Of a DNA stretch of 64,000 nucleotides, positions 16,747 through 24,661 are shown piece after piece (within the stretch, counting starts at the first letter, position 1; each line of letters opens with the position of its first letter). The notes under the pieces were generated by a model. It saw nothing but the letters and a program-made list of their open reading frames with translations, was not told the origin of the DNA and searched no databases. Made by a program: the position numbers and the translations under genes. The DNA is taken from contig NZ_CP030073.1 of the NCBI RefSeq assembly GCF_003261055.1, positions 1,178,001 through 1,242,000 of the forward strand. The letters run 5' to 3'. The stretch is from Streptomyces cadmiisoli. GTDB lineage: Bacteria; Actinomycetota; Actinomycetes; Streptomycetales; Streptomycetaceae.

Positions 16747-17021
16747 GAACAGGCCTTTCGAGGCGAAGATTTCAGCCGTGCGCGGTGGAGCGGCACGGCC
16801 GCCGTAGCAGCTTCTCTGCTGCTGGTCTCTTGGGTGGTGCGGACGAGTGCCGGTCGAGCACCGCCGTTCTCCCGACTGCCGCGGCGCGGACTCGCACAGG
16901 GTCGACAGCCCGCCGCCGGGCGGCAGTCACGGCCCACACCGGACCGAGAGGGGGGCGGGTTCAGGAAAAAAGAGCGGAGCCCTTTTCGGGCCGGCAGGTT
17001 CTTTCCCGCACTCACTCTTAT

Positions 17022-17048
17022 GACAGGCGAACCGGTCAAGGTGTGACA
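17022..17048 (-). promoter_or_regulatory. ECF41-like promoter, secreted hydrolase gene
   Basis: On the minus strand: TGTCACA (17048-17042), 16 bases, TGTC (17025-17022). Predicted start near 17014, giving a leader of about 265 bases before the hydrolase start at 16746. The leader contains a small stem, AGCAGC-TTCTCT-GCTGCT, at 16806-16823. No separate gene is supported in the leader. Confidence 0.7.
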
Positions 17049-17058
17049 GCCGTTCCCG

Positions 17059-17136
17059 ATTCCCGGCGGGGCGGGGAAGGATTTTCCGGTACGGCTGATT
17101 CCCGGCGGGCCGGGGAGGAATTCTCCGGTACGGCCG
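17059..17136. repeat. two tandem 39-bp imperfect repeats next to promoter
   Basis: Units 17059-17097 and 17098-17136, both beginning ATTCCCGGCGGG and ending CCGGTACGGC plus two bases, differing at a handful of positions. They end 10 bases upstream of the -35 of the minus-strand promoter at 17022-17048. This position suits a duplicated activator or repressor site. Confidence 0.6.
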
Positions 17137-17163
17137 GTTCTTCACACATCGGCGGGCGAGCGG

Positions 17164-17439
17164 TCAGCCGGTGACCATTTGATCATGACGCCGCTTCATC
17201 CGGCGACGTTCGATCTCCGTCGTACCACCCCAGATTCCGTCCACGCGCCCCGCTCGCAGAGCCCAGGTCAGGCACTGCATCATGACAGGGCAATGGGCAC
17301 ACACGGCTTTGGCCTCATTGGTCTGTTCGAACGTCAGGACGCCACTTCCCACCGGGAAGAACAAATCGGGGTCTTCCGTGTTGAGGCAGGCCGCCCTTTC
17401 GCGCCAGTGCGCGGCGGAATCTTCTCGGTCAGTGCCCAT
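17164..17439 (-). CDS. WhiB-like (Wbl) iron-sulfur regulator
   Basis: A 91-residue Wbl protein. The four iron-sulfur cysteines are Cys18, Cys47, Cys50 and Cys56 (C-x28-C-x2-C-x5-C), followed by the turn GIWGG (68-72) and a basic C-terminus (ERRRMKRRHDQ). Wbl proteins bind a [4Fe-4S] cluster sensitive to oxygen or NO and act with the principal sigma factor. ATG 17439 is chosen because a longer frame to 17523 would begin before the predicted promoter. It is nearest in style to short WblE/WhiB1-like members, but the subclass is not certain. It lies between the NADH dehydrogenase and hydrolase genes, each with its own similar promoter. Confidence 0.92.
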   Translation of the reverse strand: MGTDREDSAAHWRERAACLNTEDPDLFFPVGSGVLTFEQTNEAKAVCAHCPVMMQCLTWALRAGRVDGIWGGTTEIERRRMKRRHDQMVTG

Positions 17440-17493
17440 GGGCCGATCACGGCCTTTCTCATTCTCGTGAGAGCTGTCGAGTCCGAGAAGTGA

Positions 17494-17520
17494 GACAAGA
17501 CGACGGGCTCTTGTGTGACA
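17494..17520 (-). promoter_or_regulatory. ECF41-like promoter, wbl gene
   Basis: On the minus strand: TGTCACA (17520-17514), 16 bases, TGTC (17497-17494). Predicted start near 17487, about 48 bases before the ATG at 17439. Confidence 0.8.
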
Positions 17521-17656
17521 CACGACTTCACGAAGGAGCCGACGCCCCCGGACACGTGCGCACCGAGGGCCGCGCCGGGTGTGCCGGGAGACGGTGGACG
17601 GCCCTGGGAACGGCTCGGAAACCCGCCGGGCGTCGGCGCGGTCCGCGGGAGCGCGG

Positions 17657-17698
17657 CAGGGCCGCGGGGCTCACCGTGCGGTGAGCCCCGCGGCCCTG
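17657..17698 (-). terminator. strong terminator hairpin after NADH dehydrogenase gene
   Basis: Perfect 19-bp stem with loop GTGC: left arm 17657-17675 beginning CAGGGCCGCGG, right arm 17680-17698. It begins 12 bases after the stop of the dehydrogenase gene (minus strand) and separates it from the wbl promoter. Confidence 0.9.
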
Positions 17699-17709
17699 TG
17701 GACATCCGG

Positions 17710-19059
17710 TCAGGCGGCGGCGCGGTCGTCCTGCCGGCTCTTGCCGGACCGCTCCGGGTCGCCACTCGTGACGAACGCGTCCCGCGGGTGCTGCACGGAG
17801 GCGAGGGAGACCAGGTCCCGGCCGTACACGGCGGCGGTGAGCCACACCGCGAGCACGCGGACCTTGCGCTCCCAGGTGGGCACGGCCAGGACGTGGTAGC
17901 CGCGGTGCATCAGCCAGGCGGGCAGCCCCTTGATGACGATGCGCTTGTACTGGAAGATGCCTCGCCCCAGGCCGAGCGTCGCCACCACGCCGAGACTGCT
18001 GTGGCGGTAGTTCCGCGTCTTGCCCCCGCGCAGGTCGGCCACGATGTTCTTCGCGAGCCGCTTGCCCTGCCGGACGGCATGCTGGGCGTTCGGCACCGTG
18101 TACGCCCCCGGTACGGCCAGGTCGGGAACCGCGGCGTCGTCGCCGGCCGCCCACACATCCTTCACGGGCTCGCTGTCGGTTCCCACCCGCAGGTCGGGCC
18201 GGACCACGAGAAGGCCGCGCTGGTCGACCGGCAGATCCGTGTGGTTGTGCACGACCGGGTTCGCGGCGTTGCCGGCGGTCCAGACGACCAGCGCCGAATC
18301 GAACTCCTGCCCGTTGGAGAGGACAACGTGCCCGTCCTCGACCGAGAGCAGCTGGGTGTTCAGGTGGACGTGTGCGCCACGGCGTTCCAAGGACCGCACC
18401 ACCCAGGAACCGGGTTCGTCGGTCACCTCGGGGAGGATCCGGCCCCGGGCCTCGACCAGGTGGAAGGACAGGTCGTCCATGCTCAGCTCCGGGTAGGACT
18501 TGAGCATCGCCGTCGCGAGCGACAGCAGTTCGCCGAAGCCCTCGACGCCCGAGAACCCACCGCCCACGAAGGTGACGGTGAGCAGCTTGCGGCGTTCCGG
18601 GCCGGGAGGCAGGGACGCCGCCTGGTCGAAGGCGGTCATGAGGCGGTCGCGGATGGCCACCGCCTCTTCCACGTGCTTCAGGCCGATCGCGTGCTGCGCG
18701 AGTCCGGGAACGGGGAAGGTGCGGGTCACCGCGCCGGCGGTGACCACGAGGATGTCGTAACGCAGCTGCTGTTCGGCGCCGTTCGCGGATCGGACGGTGA
18801 CCGTCCGGTCCGCGTTGCTGATCTCGATCACGCTGCCCGCCATCAGCCGGGTGCTGTGCAGATGGCGCCGCAGCGACACGGCGGCATGGCGCGCCTCGAT
18901 CGACCCGGCCGTCACCTCCGGAAGGAAGGGCTGGTAAGTCATGTAGGGACGAGGGTCGACGACAGTGACGCGCGCCTCCCCTTTCCGCAGCCTCTTTTCG
19001 AGGCCCCACGCGGTGTAGAAACCCGCGTACCCGCCACCCACGATCAGGATCTCGCGCAT
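17710..19059 (-). CDS. type II NADH dehydrogenase (NDH-2)
   Basis: A 449-residue FAD-dependent NADH:quinone oxidoreductase. The FAD fold is MREILIVGGGYAGFYTA, the NADH fold LLTVTFVGGGFSGVEGFGEL, and the FAD-contacting motif is KDVWAAGDDAAVPD. The C-terminal part (about 350-430) carries amphipathic and hydrophobic stretches, including KRIVIKGLPAWLMHRGYHVLAVPTWERK in sense, that would hold it on the inner face of the membrane. It passes electrons from NADH to menaquinone without proton pumping. The start has AGAGGAAG upstream. It is under an ECF41-like promoter and ends at a strong terminator. Confidence 0.92.
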   Translation of the reverse strand: MREILIVGGGYAGFYTAWGLEKRLRKGEARVTVVDPRPYMTYQPFLPEVTAGSIEARHAAVSLRRHLHSTRLMAGSVIEISNADRTVTVRSANGAEQQLRYDILVVTAGAVTRTFPVPGLAQHAIGLKHVEEAVAIRDRLMTAFDQAASLPPGPERRKLLTVTFVGGGFSGVEGFGELLSLATAMLKSYPELSMDDLSFHLVEARGRILPEVTDEPGSWVVRSLERRGAHVHLNTQLLSVEDGHVVLSNGQEFDSALVVWTAGNAANPVVHNHTDLPVDQRGLLVVRPDLRVGTDSEPVKDVWAAGDDAAVPDLAVPGAYTVPNAQHAVRQGKRLAKNIVADLRGGKTRNYRHSSLGVVATLGLGRGIFQYKRIVIKGLPAWLMHRGYHVLAVPTWERKVRVLAVWLTAAVYGRDLVSLASVQHPRDAFVTSGDPERSGKSRQDDRAAA

Positions 19060-19091
19060 GTCTTCCTCTGCTCGTTGTCCGACACCAATTA

Positions 19092-19118
19092 GACAAGGCA
19101 GAGGTGGTTGCTGTGACA
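19092..19118 (-). promoter_or_regulatory. ECF41-like promoter, NADH dehydrogenase gene
   Basis: On the minus strand: TGTCACA (19118-19112), 16 bases, TGTC (19095-19092). Predicted start near 19085, about 25 bases before ATG 19059. It is located in the 81-base gap behind the ABC permease gene, so the dehydrogenase need not depend on read-through. Confidence 0.8.
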
Positions 19119-19140
19119 GGCCTTTGACGGCTTAGCCCGA

Positions 19141-19977
19141 CTACCCCTTCACCGCACCGGAGGTGAGGCCTTGGACGATGTGACGGCTGGCGAACGCGAA
19201 CAGCAGCATCGTCGGCAGGATGGTCAGCACGGCCGCCGCGGACATCGATCCCCAGTCGATGTTGAAACTGGAGATGAAGCCGTTCAGGGCGGTGGGAATC
19301 GTCTTGTTGCTGTCGCTGTTCATCAGCGTCACCGACAGGAAGAGTTCATTCCAGCAGTTGACGAAGTTGAAGATGAACGCGGCCACGATACCCGGACGCA
19401 TCACCGGCAGCAGCACCCGGAACAGCGCTCCGAACCGGGACAGTCCGTCGATCATGGCGGCCTCCTCCAACGCGTCCGGGATGTTCTCGAAGAACCCGCG
19501 CAGCATCACCGTGCAGAACGGAATGCACACGGCGATGTAGACCAGGATCAGTCCGAGGTGGTTGTCGACCAGTTTCAGATCCGTCATCAGCAGATACAGC
19601 GGGCCCAGAGCGATGAACGACGGAATCATCTGGGTGACGAGGGCGGCCATGAGGAGAGCGGATTTGGTGCGGAACTCGAAACGGGCCAGGACGTACGCCG
19701 AGAGCATCGAGATCACCGTCGCCACCGCACCCGCGACGGTGGCCACGACGAGGCTGTTGACGAGGTAGGTCCCGAAGTCGGCGGTGGCGAACAGGCCGCT
19801 GTAGTTCTCCAGCGACAGGTGCTCGGGCCAGTAGTCGATCGGGAAGCGGAAGATGTCGCCGGGCGCCTTGAAGGAGGTCGCCGTGATCCAGTAGAGGGGG
19901 AAGACGGTGAAGGCCAGCCACAGGCCCAGGAAGGTGAACTTGCCGGCGCGGCCGGCCGCGGTCTCCTTGCCGATCAC
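19141..19977 (-). CDS. ABC transporter permease, MalG type
   Basis: A 278-residue inner-membrane permease of the carbohydrate-uptake CUT1 type with about six membrane spans. The EAA loop that contacts the ATPase reads EEAAMIDGLSRFGALFRVLLP (about residues 191-211). The end, ASRHIVQGLTSGAVKG, is the usual MalG-type C-terminus. The start overlaps the stop of the upstream permease by 4 bases (ATGA). No ATPase gene is in the operon; Streptomyces sugar importers usually share the MsiK ATPase encoded elsewhere. The substrate is unknown. Confidence 0.92.
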   Translation of the reverse strand: MIGKETAAGRAGKFTFLGLWLAFTVFPLYWITATSFKAPGDIFRFPIDYWPEHLSLENYSGLFATADFGTYLVNSLVVATVAGAVATVISMLSAYVLARFEFRTKSALLMAALVTQMIPSFIALGPLYLLMTDLKLVDNHLGLILVYIAVCIPFCTVMLRGFFENIPDALEEAAMIDGLSRFGALFRVLLPVMRPGIVAAFIFNFVNCWNELFLSVTLMNSDSNKTIPTALNGFISSFNIDWGSMSAAAVLTILPTMLLFAFASRHIVQGLTSGAVKG

Positions 19978-20954
19978 GGCCTCACCCCTTTCTTCTCACG
20001 CGTGGCCAGCAGGAAGAACACGGCGAACATCAGCAGCGCGCCCACCACGAGGAGGCCGAGTGCGGAAGCCCTGCCGTAGTCGCCCTGCTGCGTGATCTGG
20101 ATCATCCAGGTGGTCACGATGTGCGTCTCGTCGTTCGGCCCGCCGCCGGTCATACCGAAGATCAGGTCCGGGAAGTTGAAGATCCAGATCACCCTGAGCA
20201 GCACGGTGAGCACCAGCGTCGTCCGGATGTACGGGATCGTGATGCGGAACAGGGTGCGCGCCTTGCCCGCGCCGTCCAGCGCGGCCGCCTCGTACAACTC
20301 GTCGGGGATCGACTGGAGAGCGGCCAGGATCATGATCGTGAAGAAGGTGACGCCGTACCAGATGTTGGCGATCAGCACCGCCACCATCGCCGTGTCCGGA
20401 TCCGCCAGCCAGGCGATCGGCTCGTCGATCAGCCCGGCCTTCTGGAGCAGGTCGTTGACGACGCCGAACTCACTGTTGAACATCCAGCGGAACAGGATGC
20501 CGATGAGGAAGCCCGAGATCGCCCACGGGAAGAAGATCAGCGCCTGGTAGAGCCCCCGGAACCGGAAGCGGCGGCGCAGCCACAGGGCGAGTGCGAACCC
20601 GATGACCAGCTGGGGCACGATCGAACCGACCACCCACACCGCGGTGTTGCCCAGCACCGTTCCCCAGGCGGGGTCGGCGAACACGTCCGCGAAGTTCTTC
20701 AGACCCACCCAGGAGGTGTCGGTCAGATCGGTCAGCTTCCAGTTGCGGAAGGCCATCTGGCCGCCCGCGATCATCGGGTAGTACGTGAAGACCGCCACGA
20801 AGACCGCGGCCGGCGCCATGAAGGCGGCGATCAGCGCACCACGCCGGGTGGTGAACTCCCGCTTGCGGCGCCCCCCTCGGGGGGCGCCGCCCGCACGGGT
20901 GGCGCCGCCCCGGCCGGGCGTCGATGTCTTCGTCGGTGTGGACGCGACGGACAT
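19974..20954 (-). CDS. ABC transporter permease, MalF type
   Basis: A 326-residue permease. The start at 20954 follows GGAG, two bases after the stop of the binding-protein gene; a longer frame is rejected. A basic N-terminal cytoplasmic tail of about 40 residues is followed by six spans. The EAA motif is LYEAAALDGAGKARTLFRITIP. It pairs with the MalG-type permease to form the membrane channel of the importer. The frame contains FRFRGLYQALIFFPWAISGFLIG, a typical MalF-family span region. Confidence 0.92.
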   Translation of the reverse strand: MSVASTPTKTSTPGRGGATRAGGAPRGGRRKREFTTRRGALIAAFMAPAAVFVAVFTYYPMIAGGQMAFRNWKLTDLTDTSWVGLKNFADVFADPAWGTVLGNTAVWVVGSIVPQLVIGFALALWLRRRFRFRGLYQALIFFPWAISGFLIGILFRWMFNSEFGVVNDLLQKAGLIDEPIAWLADPDTAMVAVLIANIWYGVTFFTIMILAALQSIPDELYEAAALDGAGKARTLFRITIPYIRTTLVLTVLLRVIWIFNFPDLIFGMTGGGPNDETHIVTTWMIQITQQGDYGRASALGLLVVGALLMFAVFFLLATREKKGVRP

Positions 20955-20956
20955 GA

Positions 20957-22258
20957 CTACTGCTCCTGCCGCCACTTCTCGGTCCAGTACGCGTCCCAGC
21001 TCGCCAGCAGCTCCTTGGGCGTCGTCCTGCCGAGAGCCAGCTTCTGCACGTCGGTGTCGGCCCGCTGCTCCCACTCGGTCCACCACGCCACCCCGCGCGG
21101 CTGGGTGACCACCAGGTACTTCTCCGGCTGCTCGGTCATGGTGACGTAGCTGGCCCAGGGACCCGTCCGGTAGAACGGGTCGGCGGTGGCCGACTTCAGG
21201 ATCGGCACCAGGCTGTTCTTCTTGGTGAACGTCGTCGACGCCTCACCCTGGGACAGGAACTGGACCAGCTTGACGGCCTCGGGCTTGTGCTTGCCGCCCT
21301 GCGCGACGCCCCATCCCGCCGTGGCCAGCGGCTGGACCGTCTTGCCACCGGGACCGGCCACCAGCGGGGCGGTGCCCCACTGGCCCTCCGAGATCGACTT
21401 GGACTCCGAGACCGTGGCGATCACCTCGGGGTCCTGCAGCAGGAAGGCCGTGGAGCCGTTGGAGAACGCCTCCACCATCTCCGGATAGCCCCAGGAGACC
21501 GACGACTTCGGCGAGGCCCGCTGGAAAAGCTTGAGATACGTCTCCAGGGCGTCCTGCGCCTCGGGCGCGGAGAAGATCGTACGGCCGTTCTTGAGCTTGT
21601 AGCCGTTGGCCGGGTCGACCTGGTCGGCGACGTAGGCCTCGATGACGGCGGTGGCGTTGCTGTTGGCGTTGGAGCCACCGCGGAAGGCGTAACCGTAGCG
21701 GCGCCGGGAGGGGTCGTGGACGGCCGAGGCCTGCTCCAGCAGTTCCGCCCAGGTGGCGGGCGGCTCGCTGAAGCCGGCCTTCTCGATCAGGTCGGTGCGG
21801 TAGAAGAGGCTCAGACCGTAGAAGCCGTACGGGACGAAGTACGTCTTGCCCTCGTCGTTGCGGGCGGCTTTGACGGCGTTCTCCGTCATGGCCTGCCAGC
21901 CCTTCCAGCCGTCCAGGTCCTTCTTCATGTCGTACAGCCAGCCGTTGTTCGACCACGGTCCGACCGTGATGTCCCGGACCTCCAGGACGTCCACGCCGCT
22001 GCCCGACTGAAGCATCTGCTGGAGCTTCTGGTCGGCCTGTTCGGTCGGCGGGGAGATCAGATTGACCTTGATCTTCGGGTTCCGCTGCTGGAAATCGGCG
22101 ATCAGGTCCTTCAGCAGATCGGTGCGGGTCGGATTGGTCAGGCTCTCCACCATGTTGAGAGTGACCGTTCCGCTCGCATCGGGGCTCATGGTGGAGCAGC
22201 CGGTCAGGACCATCGCGGCGGCTGTGCCCAGAGCGAGAGCTGCCGTCCTTCTTCTCAT
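20957..22258 (-). CDS. ABC transporter extracellular solute-binding lipoprotein
   Basis: A 433-residue family 1 solute-binding protein. The start at 22258 gives a compact lipoprotein signal, with lipobox LTGC and lipidated Cys21. The mature domain shows ATVSESKSISEGQWGTAPLVAG and GWGVAQGGKHKPEAVKLVQFL, typical of CUT1 sugar-binding proteins. It is anchored on the outer face of the membrane and delivers the ligand to the two permeases. It is the second gene of the operon, 68 bases after an aminotransferase gene. That combination makes an amino sugar, an aminated sugar acid or an amino-acid-like compound possible, but this is inference. Confidence 0.92.
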   Translation of the reverse strand: MRRRTAALALGTAAAMVLTGCSTMSPDASGTVTLNMVESLTNPTRTDLLKDLIADFQQRNPKIKVNLISPPTEQADQKLQQMLQSGSGVDVLEVRDITVGPWSNNGWLYDMKKDLDGWKGWQAMTENAVKAARNDEGKTYFVPYGFYGLSLFYRTDLIEKAGFSEPPATWAELLEQASAVHDPSRRRYGYAFRGGSNANSNATAVIEAYVADQVDPANGYKLKNGRTIFSAPEAQDALETYLKLFQRASPKSSVSWGYPEMVEAFSNGSTAFLLQDPEVIATVSESKSISEGQWGTAPLVAGPGGKTVQPLATAGWGVAQGGKHKPEAVKLVQFLSQGEASTTFTKKNSLVPILKSATADPFYRTGPWASYVTMTEQPEKYLVVTQPRGVAWWTEWEQRADTDVQKLALGRTTPKELLASWDAYWTEKWRQEQ

Positions 22259-22326
22259 TGTGCTGACCTCTTCCCTGGATCTTCCTCGGATGACGGCCGC
22301 GCCGACAGCGGCAGGGGAACGGGCGC

Positions 22327-23568
22327 CTACGGCGCGCGGTGCTGCTCGCGGGCCGTGCGGGCCCACTCACCGAGGACGGGGACGCATTCCTCGGCGAAGT
22401 ACTCGTAGTCGGCGGCGGTGTTGTAGACGTGGGCGGACAGCCGCAGGTAGCCCGTGCCGCCGAAGCTGGTGAACGCCGCTTCCACGCCCAGCTCGGCCGC
22501 CGCCCGGTCGCGCAGCGCGTCGGCCTCGACCCGGCCGGTGCCCAGGCCCTCCGGCAGCCGCACCAGGCGCATGCCGGGCACCGGCAGGCCGACGTCGACC
22601 CGGCTGTCCCTGCCGGTGAGTTCGGCGAAAGCGGCGCCGATGACATGGGCGCCGTAGTCGGCCAGCTCGCTCATGTAGTCGCGGGCGGCGGTCCATCCCC
22701 AGGTACGTTCGACGAAGTCGAGCGCGGTGGGGGCCGCGAGGCAGGCGGTGGCGTCGATGGTGCCCTGCTGGTCGAAGCGGTCGGGGTAGGGGTCGGCCGC
22801 ACCCCAGGAGTCGATCAGGGGGTAGAGCCGGTCGCGCAGCGGGCCGCGGGCGATCAGCGCCGCGGTGCCGCGCGGGGCGCAGCCCCACTTGTGCAGGTTG
22901 CCGACCCAGAAGTCGTATGTCGCACCGGCGAGCGGGGCGGCCAGCAGACCGGGCGCGTGGGCGCCGTCGACCAGCATCGGGATGCCGCGGCGGTGCGCCT
23001 CCGCGCCGATCCGCTCCACCGGCATCCGGCGTGCGGTGGCCGAGGTGATCTGATCGACCACGACGAGGTCGGTGTCGTCGCCGAGTTCGGCGCACACGGC
23101 CTCGTACGCCTGCTCCTCGTTCGCGTCCAGGGGCACCTCGGCGGTGCGCACCCGGCCGCCCCAGCGGCGCGCCAGCCGCTCGGCCCCCATGGTGACGGCC
23201 CCGTAACCGTGGTCGGTGACGACGATCTCCCCGCCACGAACCCGGTCGAGGGCGGCGAAGACCACACTGGCTCCGGCGCTCGCGTTGGGCACCACAGCGA
23301 GGTCGTCGGCCGCGACGCGCAGGAAGGCCGCGAGGTCGACGCGGGTGGCGGCGATCCGCTGCGGCAGCGCCGGGAACCACACGACGGGCGAGCGTTCCAT
23401 CTCCACGCGCAGCAGTTCCTGCCGCTCCTGCGCCTGCAGCGGAACCGCCCCGAACGAACCGTGGTTCAGGTGCTTCATTCCGGGGTCCAGGGACCACGCG
23501 CGGTCGGCGGGCCGTCCGTCGGCCAGCAGCAGCGGACGCGGCGCGGTGGTCACCTCGGTCTCGCTCAC
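22327..23568 (-). CDS. class V aminotransferase (isopenicillin N epimerase-like)
   Basis: A 413-residue fold-type I PLP enzyme. Landmarks are KHLNHGSFGAVPLQAQ, VVPNASAGASVVFAAL, the acidic cofactor contact MLVDGAHAPGLL and the PLP Lys in VGNLHKWGCAPRG. This matches the isopenicillin N epimerase/cysteine desulfurase-like group, whose members epimerise, deaminate or desulfurate amino acids. GTG 23568 has GGAG just upstream, while ATG 23580 has no ribosome site. It is the first gene of the minus-strand operon with an ABC importer and lies divergent from a GntR regulator. The class suggests the imported ligand, or a product of it, is an amine or amino acid. Confidence 0.85.
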   Translation of the reverse strand: MSETEVTTAPRPLLLADGRPADRAWSLDPGMKHLNHGSFGAVPLQAQERQELLRVEMERSPVVWFPALPQRIAATRVDLAAFLRVAADDLAVVPNASAGASVVFAALDRVRGGEIVVTDHGYGAVTMGAERLARRWGGRVRTAEVPLDANEEQAYEAVCAELGDDTDLVVVDQITSATARRMPVERIGAEAHRRGIPMLVDGAHAPGLLAAPLAGATYDFWVGNLHKWGCAPRGTAALIARGPLRDRLYPLIDSWGAADPYPDRFDQQGTIDATACLAAPTALDFVERTWGWTAARDYMSELADYGAHVIGAAFAELTGRDSRVDVGLPVPGMRLVRLPEGLGTGRVEADALRDRAAAELGVEAAFTSFGGTGYLRLSAHVYNTAADYEYFAEECVPVLGEWARTAREQHRAP

Positions 23569-23631
23569 AGCACTCCACATCTGAGGAACTGGACGTGCCC
23601 GCAGAAATCAGACGTCCTGCGTGGACACGTA

Positions 23632-23735
23632 TGATGACTCGGCATCCTGGCATGGGTTTTTCGGTCTCGACAAGGGTCGTACGAGGAAAGTCATCTGATG
23701 ACTTCTGGGCGATACATCCGGGACATTTGATGACT
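23632..23735. promoter_or_regulatory. GntR operator cluster
   Basis: A 17-bp palindrome, AAGTCATC-T-GATGACTT (23688-23704), with two extra half sites TGATGACT at 23632-23639 and 23728-23735. All lie in the divergent gap between the aminotransferase and GntR genes. FadR-type GntR proteins bind such palindromes. This is the best operator candidate in the window for that operon. Confidence 0.75.
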
Positions 23736-23799
23736 CGCTACAGTGCGCCGAGGCCTCCGGCGACTCCGGCGGCCCGTTCAGGGGAAGAAGAGGGGTCGC

Positions 23800-24504
23800 A
23801 TGTCCGCAGTCGACAAGGCGTTCCACGGCCTACGGCACATGATCGCGACAGGACGTCTGGGGCCGGGTGACCGCATTCCTCCCGAGGGCGACCTGTGTGC
23901 GGAACTGGGTGTGTCGCGCGGGTCGTTGCGCGAGGCGGTGCGGATGCTCGCCGCCCTGGGCGTCATCGAACCGCGGCACGGCTCCGGTACCTACGTCTCC
24001 CAGCTCAGGCCCGAGGACGTCATCGGCAGCCTCTCGCTCACCCTGGAACTCCTGCCGCTGTCGGGCCTGTTGGAGGTCTACGAGATCCGGCGCGTGCTGG
24101 AGGCCCACGTGGCCGCCCAGGCCGCGGCGCGCTGCACGCCCGAGGCGGTGCGCACGCTGTTCTCCCTCATCGAGGAGATGGAGGCCACCGAGGACCCCGC
24201 CGAGGCCTCCGAACTCGACCACCGCTTCCACGCGGAGATCGCCCGGATCGGCGGCAACCCCACGCTGGCGACCCTGCTGGCGGTGTTCCGCGCCCGGTCC
24301 CGCAAGTACCAGGTGTTCACACTGCCCGAAGGCCCGCGGATGCGCCGCAAGAGCGACGAGGACCACCATGTCCTCGCCACCGCCATCGCCGACCGCGACC
24401 CCGTCTCGGCGGCCGGCGCCGCTCAGGCCCACGTCGCCCAGACGGAACGGTGGCTGCGGGCTTTCATGCCGCCGGTGGAGGAGCACGATGTCGCAGCGGA
24501 GTGA
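23800..24504 (+). CDS. GntR-family regulator (FadR/FCD type)
   Basis: A 234-residue regulator. ATG 23800 follows AGAGGGG. The winged HTH is at residues about 8-70 (PEGDLCAELGVSRGSLREAVRML, HGSGTYVSQLRPED). The helical FCD effector domain has the metal-binding pattern of the family: Asp in EIRRVLEAHVA, HHxxFH-like DHRFHAEIA, and a distal His in AAQAHVAQ. It is divergent from the aminotransferase/ABC importer operon and very likely controls it through the palindrome at 23688-23704, with an organic acid or amino acid as likely ligand. Confidence 0.9.
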   Translation: MSAVDKAFHGLRHMIATGRLGPGDRIPPEGDLCAELGVSRGSLREAVRMLAALGVIEPRHGSGTYVSQLRPEDVIGSLSLTLELLPLSGLLEVYEIRRVLEAHVAAQAAARCTPEAVRTLFSLIEEMEATEDPAEASELDHRFHAEIARIGGNPTLATLLAVFRARSRKYQVFTLPEGPRMRRKSDEDHHVLATAIADRDPVSAAGAAQAHVAQTERWLRAFMPPVEEHDVAAE

Positions 24505-24661
24505 CCTCCTGGGCGGCGCGCGCGGCGACCGGCGCGGGCGTGCCGTCCCGTCGCGGCGACATCAGGGGGCACACACGGCACACTGTTGAGTGAGAGCGTG
24601 CCCGGGACCGCTGACCCGGAAGGGTCTCCCCCACCGCGCTGCGAACAGTCGGAGTGCCTCG

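Noticed and set aside
16728..17039. 103-codon minus-strand frame in the hydrolase leader
   Set aside because: Low-complexity Arg/Ser/Pro translation, overlaps the signal-peptide region, and begins upstream of the predicted transcript start.
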